The notes under the pieces were generated by a model. It made no database searches. It was given only the letters and a program-made list of their open reading frames with translations, and was not told the origin of the DNA. Positions 4,158 through 5,096 of a stretch of DNA of 5,096 bases are shown here, one piece after another. Source of the stretch: Ignavibacteriota bacterium (GTDB taxonomy: Bacteria > Bacteroidota > Ignavibacteria > Tepidaquicellales > Tepidaquicellaceae); contig PMIW01000171.1 in assembly GCA_003158365.1 (NCBI GenBank), positions 3,173 to 8,268 on the forward strand, given 5' to 3'. Within the stretch, counting starts at the first letter, position 1. Every line of letters begins with the position of its first letter. Both the position numbers and the translations under genes were made by a program.

Positions 4158-5096
4158 ATGGAACAGTTATCCGGGGAAATATTTTATCCGTCCAAAGAGG
4201 TGTTGAGAAAAGCCAGGGTGAAAGACTGGGATAAGCTTAATGAATTTGCAGGCGAGAATCTTGAATTATTCTGGGAAAAAGAAGCCAAAGAACTAAAGTG
4301 GTTTAAGAAGTGGGATAAAGTTCTTGATGACTCTAAAAAACCGTTTTATAAATGGTTTACAAATGCGAAGACAAATATTGCCTACAACTGCCTCGATGTA
4401 CACCTTAATACACACAGAAAAAATAAAGTAGCTTTGATATGGGAAGGAGAAAAAAACGGTACGCGTGTATTTTCTTATTTCGCACTCCACCGCGAAGTCT
4501 CAAGATTTGCCAATGCTCTTAAAAGTCTCGGTGTTAAAAAAGGTGACAGGGTAACTTTATATATGGGCAGAATTCCGGAGCTGATGTTTGGTATGCTTGC
4601 CTGCGCAAGAATAGGGGCAATACACTCGGTAGTATACGGAGGTTTCTCCGTAGAATCTCTTCACGAAAGACTGGAAGATAGTCATTCAAAAGTTTTAATC
4701 GTTGCCGACGGTGCATTCCAGAGAGGTAAAATCGTTCCGCTTAAAGCCATTGCCGATGAAGCCCTTCAGAGAGCGGCAACAGTGGAAAGCGTTCTTGTTA
4801 TTAAAAGAACCGGAGAGCCTGTAAATATGGAATATGGCAGGGATATCTGGTATCACGAGCTTGTAAATCTTCCTATGATAAACACAAAATGTCCTGTAGA
4901 AGAAGTTGATTCCGAGCATCCGCTTTACCTGCTTTATACATCAGGAACAACGGGAAAGCCCAAGGCCATATTGCATACACACGGCGGTTACATGGTTGGT
5001 ACGTATTCGACATTTAAATATGTATTCGATATAAAGGACGATGACAGGTTCTGGTGTGCGGCAGACCCGGGCTGGGTTACGGGACACAGCTACATT
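4158..5096 (+). CDS. acs: Acetyl-CoA synthetase (AMP-forming), N-terminal half, cut by the window edge
   Basis: The frame is open for 313 codons to the last base; family members are usually about 630-660 residues, so roughly half is present. The enzyme activates acetate to acetyl-CoA through acetyl-AMP. The N-terminal ACAS_N-like region holds FYPSKEVLRKARVKDW (9-24) and KPFYKWFTNAKTNIAYNCLD (61-80). The AMP-binding domain follows, with GDRVTLYMGRIPE (129-141), RIGAIHSVVYGGFS (151-164) and the phosphate-binding loop YTSGTTGKPKAILHTHGGY (260-278), then WCAADPGWVTGHSY (299-312), whose W306 and T308 lie in the acyl pocket/CoA region. Two departures from what I remember of the family are KPKA instead of KPKG and LDVH instead of LDRH (79-82). 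An in-frame TAA at 4137-4139 leaves 4158 as the only sensible ATG; no Shine-Dalgarno site is visible. It is transcribed divergently from the DUF454-aqpZ pair. Propionyl-CoA synthetase is a less likely alternative. Confidence 0.94.
   Translation, partial: MEQLSGEIFYPSKEVLRKARVKDWDKLNEFAGENLELFWEKEAKELKWFKKWDKVLDDSKKPFYKWFTNAKTNIAYNCLDVHLNTHRKNKVALIWEGEKNGTRVFSYFALHREVSRFANALKSLGVKKGDRVTLYMGRIPELMFGMLACARIGAIHSVVYGGFSVESLHERLEDSHSKVLIVADGAFQRGKIVPLKAIADEALQRAATVESVLVIKRTGEPVNMEYGRDIWYHELVNLPMINTKCPVEEVDSEHPLYLLYTSGTTGKPKAILHTHGGYMVGTYSTFKYVFDIKDDDRFWCAADPGWVTGHSYI

Noticed and set aside
4293..4919. Three short - strand open frames of 60-74 codons inside acs
   Set aside because: The + strand encodes an unambiguous Acs throughout this stretch; the antisense translations are Cys/Arg-rich and featureless.

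Overview
The window looks like part of an AT-rich bacterial chromosome from the Bacteroidota / Chlorobiota / Ignavibacteriota side of the tree. Two things suggest this. One is a perfect TAnnTTTG -7 element upstream of pta. The other is that four of the five visible gene starts lack a Shine-Dalgarno sequence. The placement is an inference; no taxonomic marker gene is present. Every protein is intact and conventional, and I see no tRNA, rRNA, CRISPR array, insertion sequence or prophage gene.

Layout: (1) bases 1-126 are the last 41 codons of a + strand gene, most likely the gamma subunit of a 2-oxoacid:ferredoxin oxidoreductase, closed by a GC-rich intrinsic terminator. (2) A 193-bp spacer holds a probable promoter. 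It is followed by pta (phosphate acetyltransferase) and ackA (acetate kinase), 34 bp apart and probably one operon. (3) A 176-bp convergent spacer contains a perfect 36-bp palindrome with a U-tract and two degenerate 7-bp repeat arrays. (4) On the - strand are a small YbaN/DUF454 membrane protein and an aquaporin Z, 65 bp apart. (5) A 218-bp divergent spacer leads to acs (AMP-forming acetyl-CoA synthetase, + strand), which runs off the right edge after 313 codons.

The metabolic theme is acetyl-CoA/acetate interconversion. An oxoacid oxidoreductase would generate acetyl-CoA or another acyl-CoA, Pta-AckA converts acetyl-CoA to acetate with ATP formation, and Acs re-activates acetate at the cost of ATP to AMP. 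The aquaporin has the water-selective filter of AqpZ and no obvious link to this pathway.

No new multi-gene system was found. The most interesting signal is non-coding: degenerate 7-bp tandem arrays (roughly ARTNART) at the 3' ends of three different genes, always in the gene's own sense. In two of them the real stop codon lies inside the array. Because 7 is not a multiple of 3, and units or unit junctions tend to spell TAA or TAG, such an array closes all reading frames within a few units.
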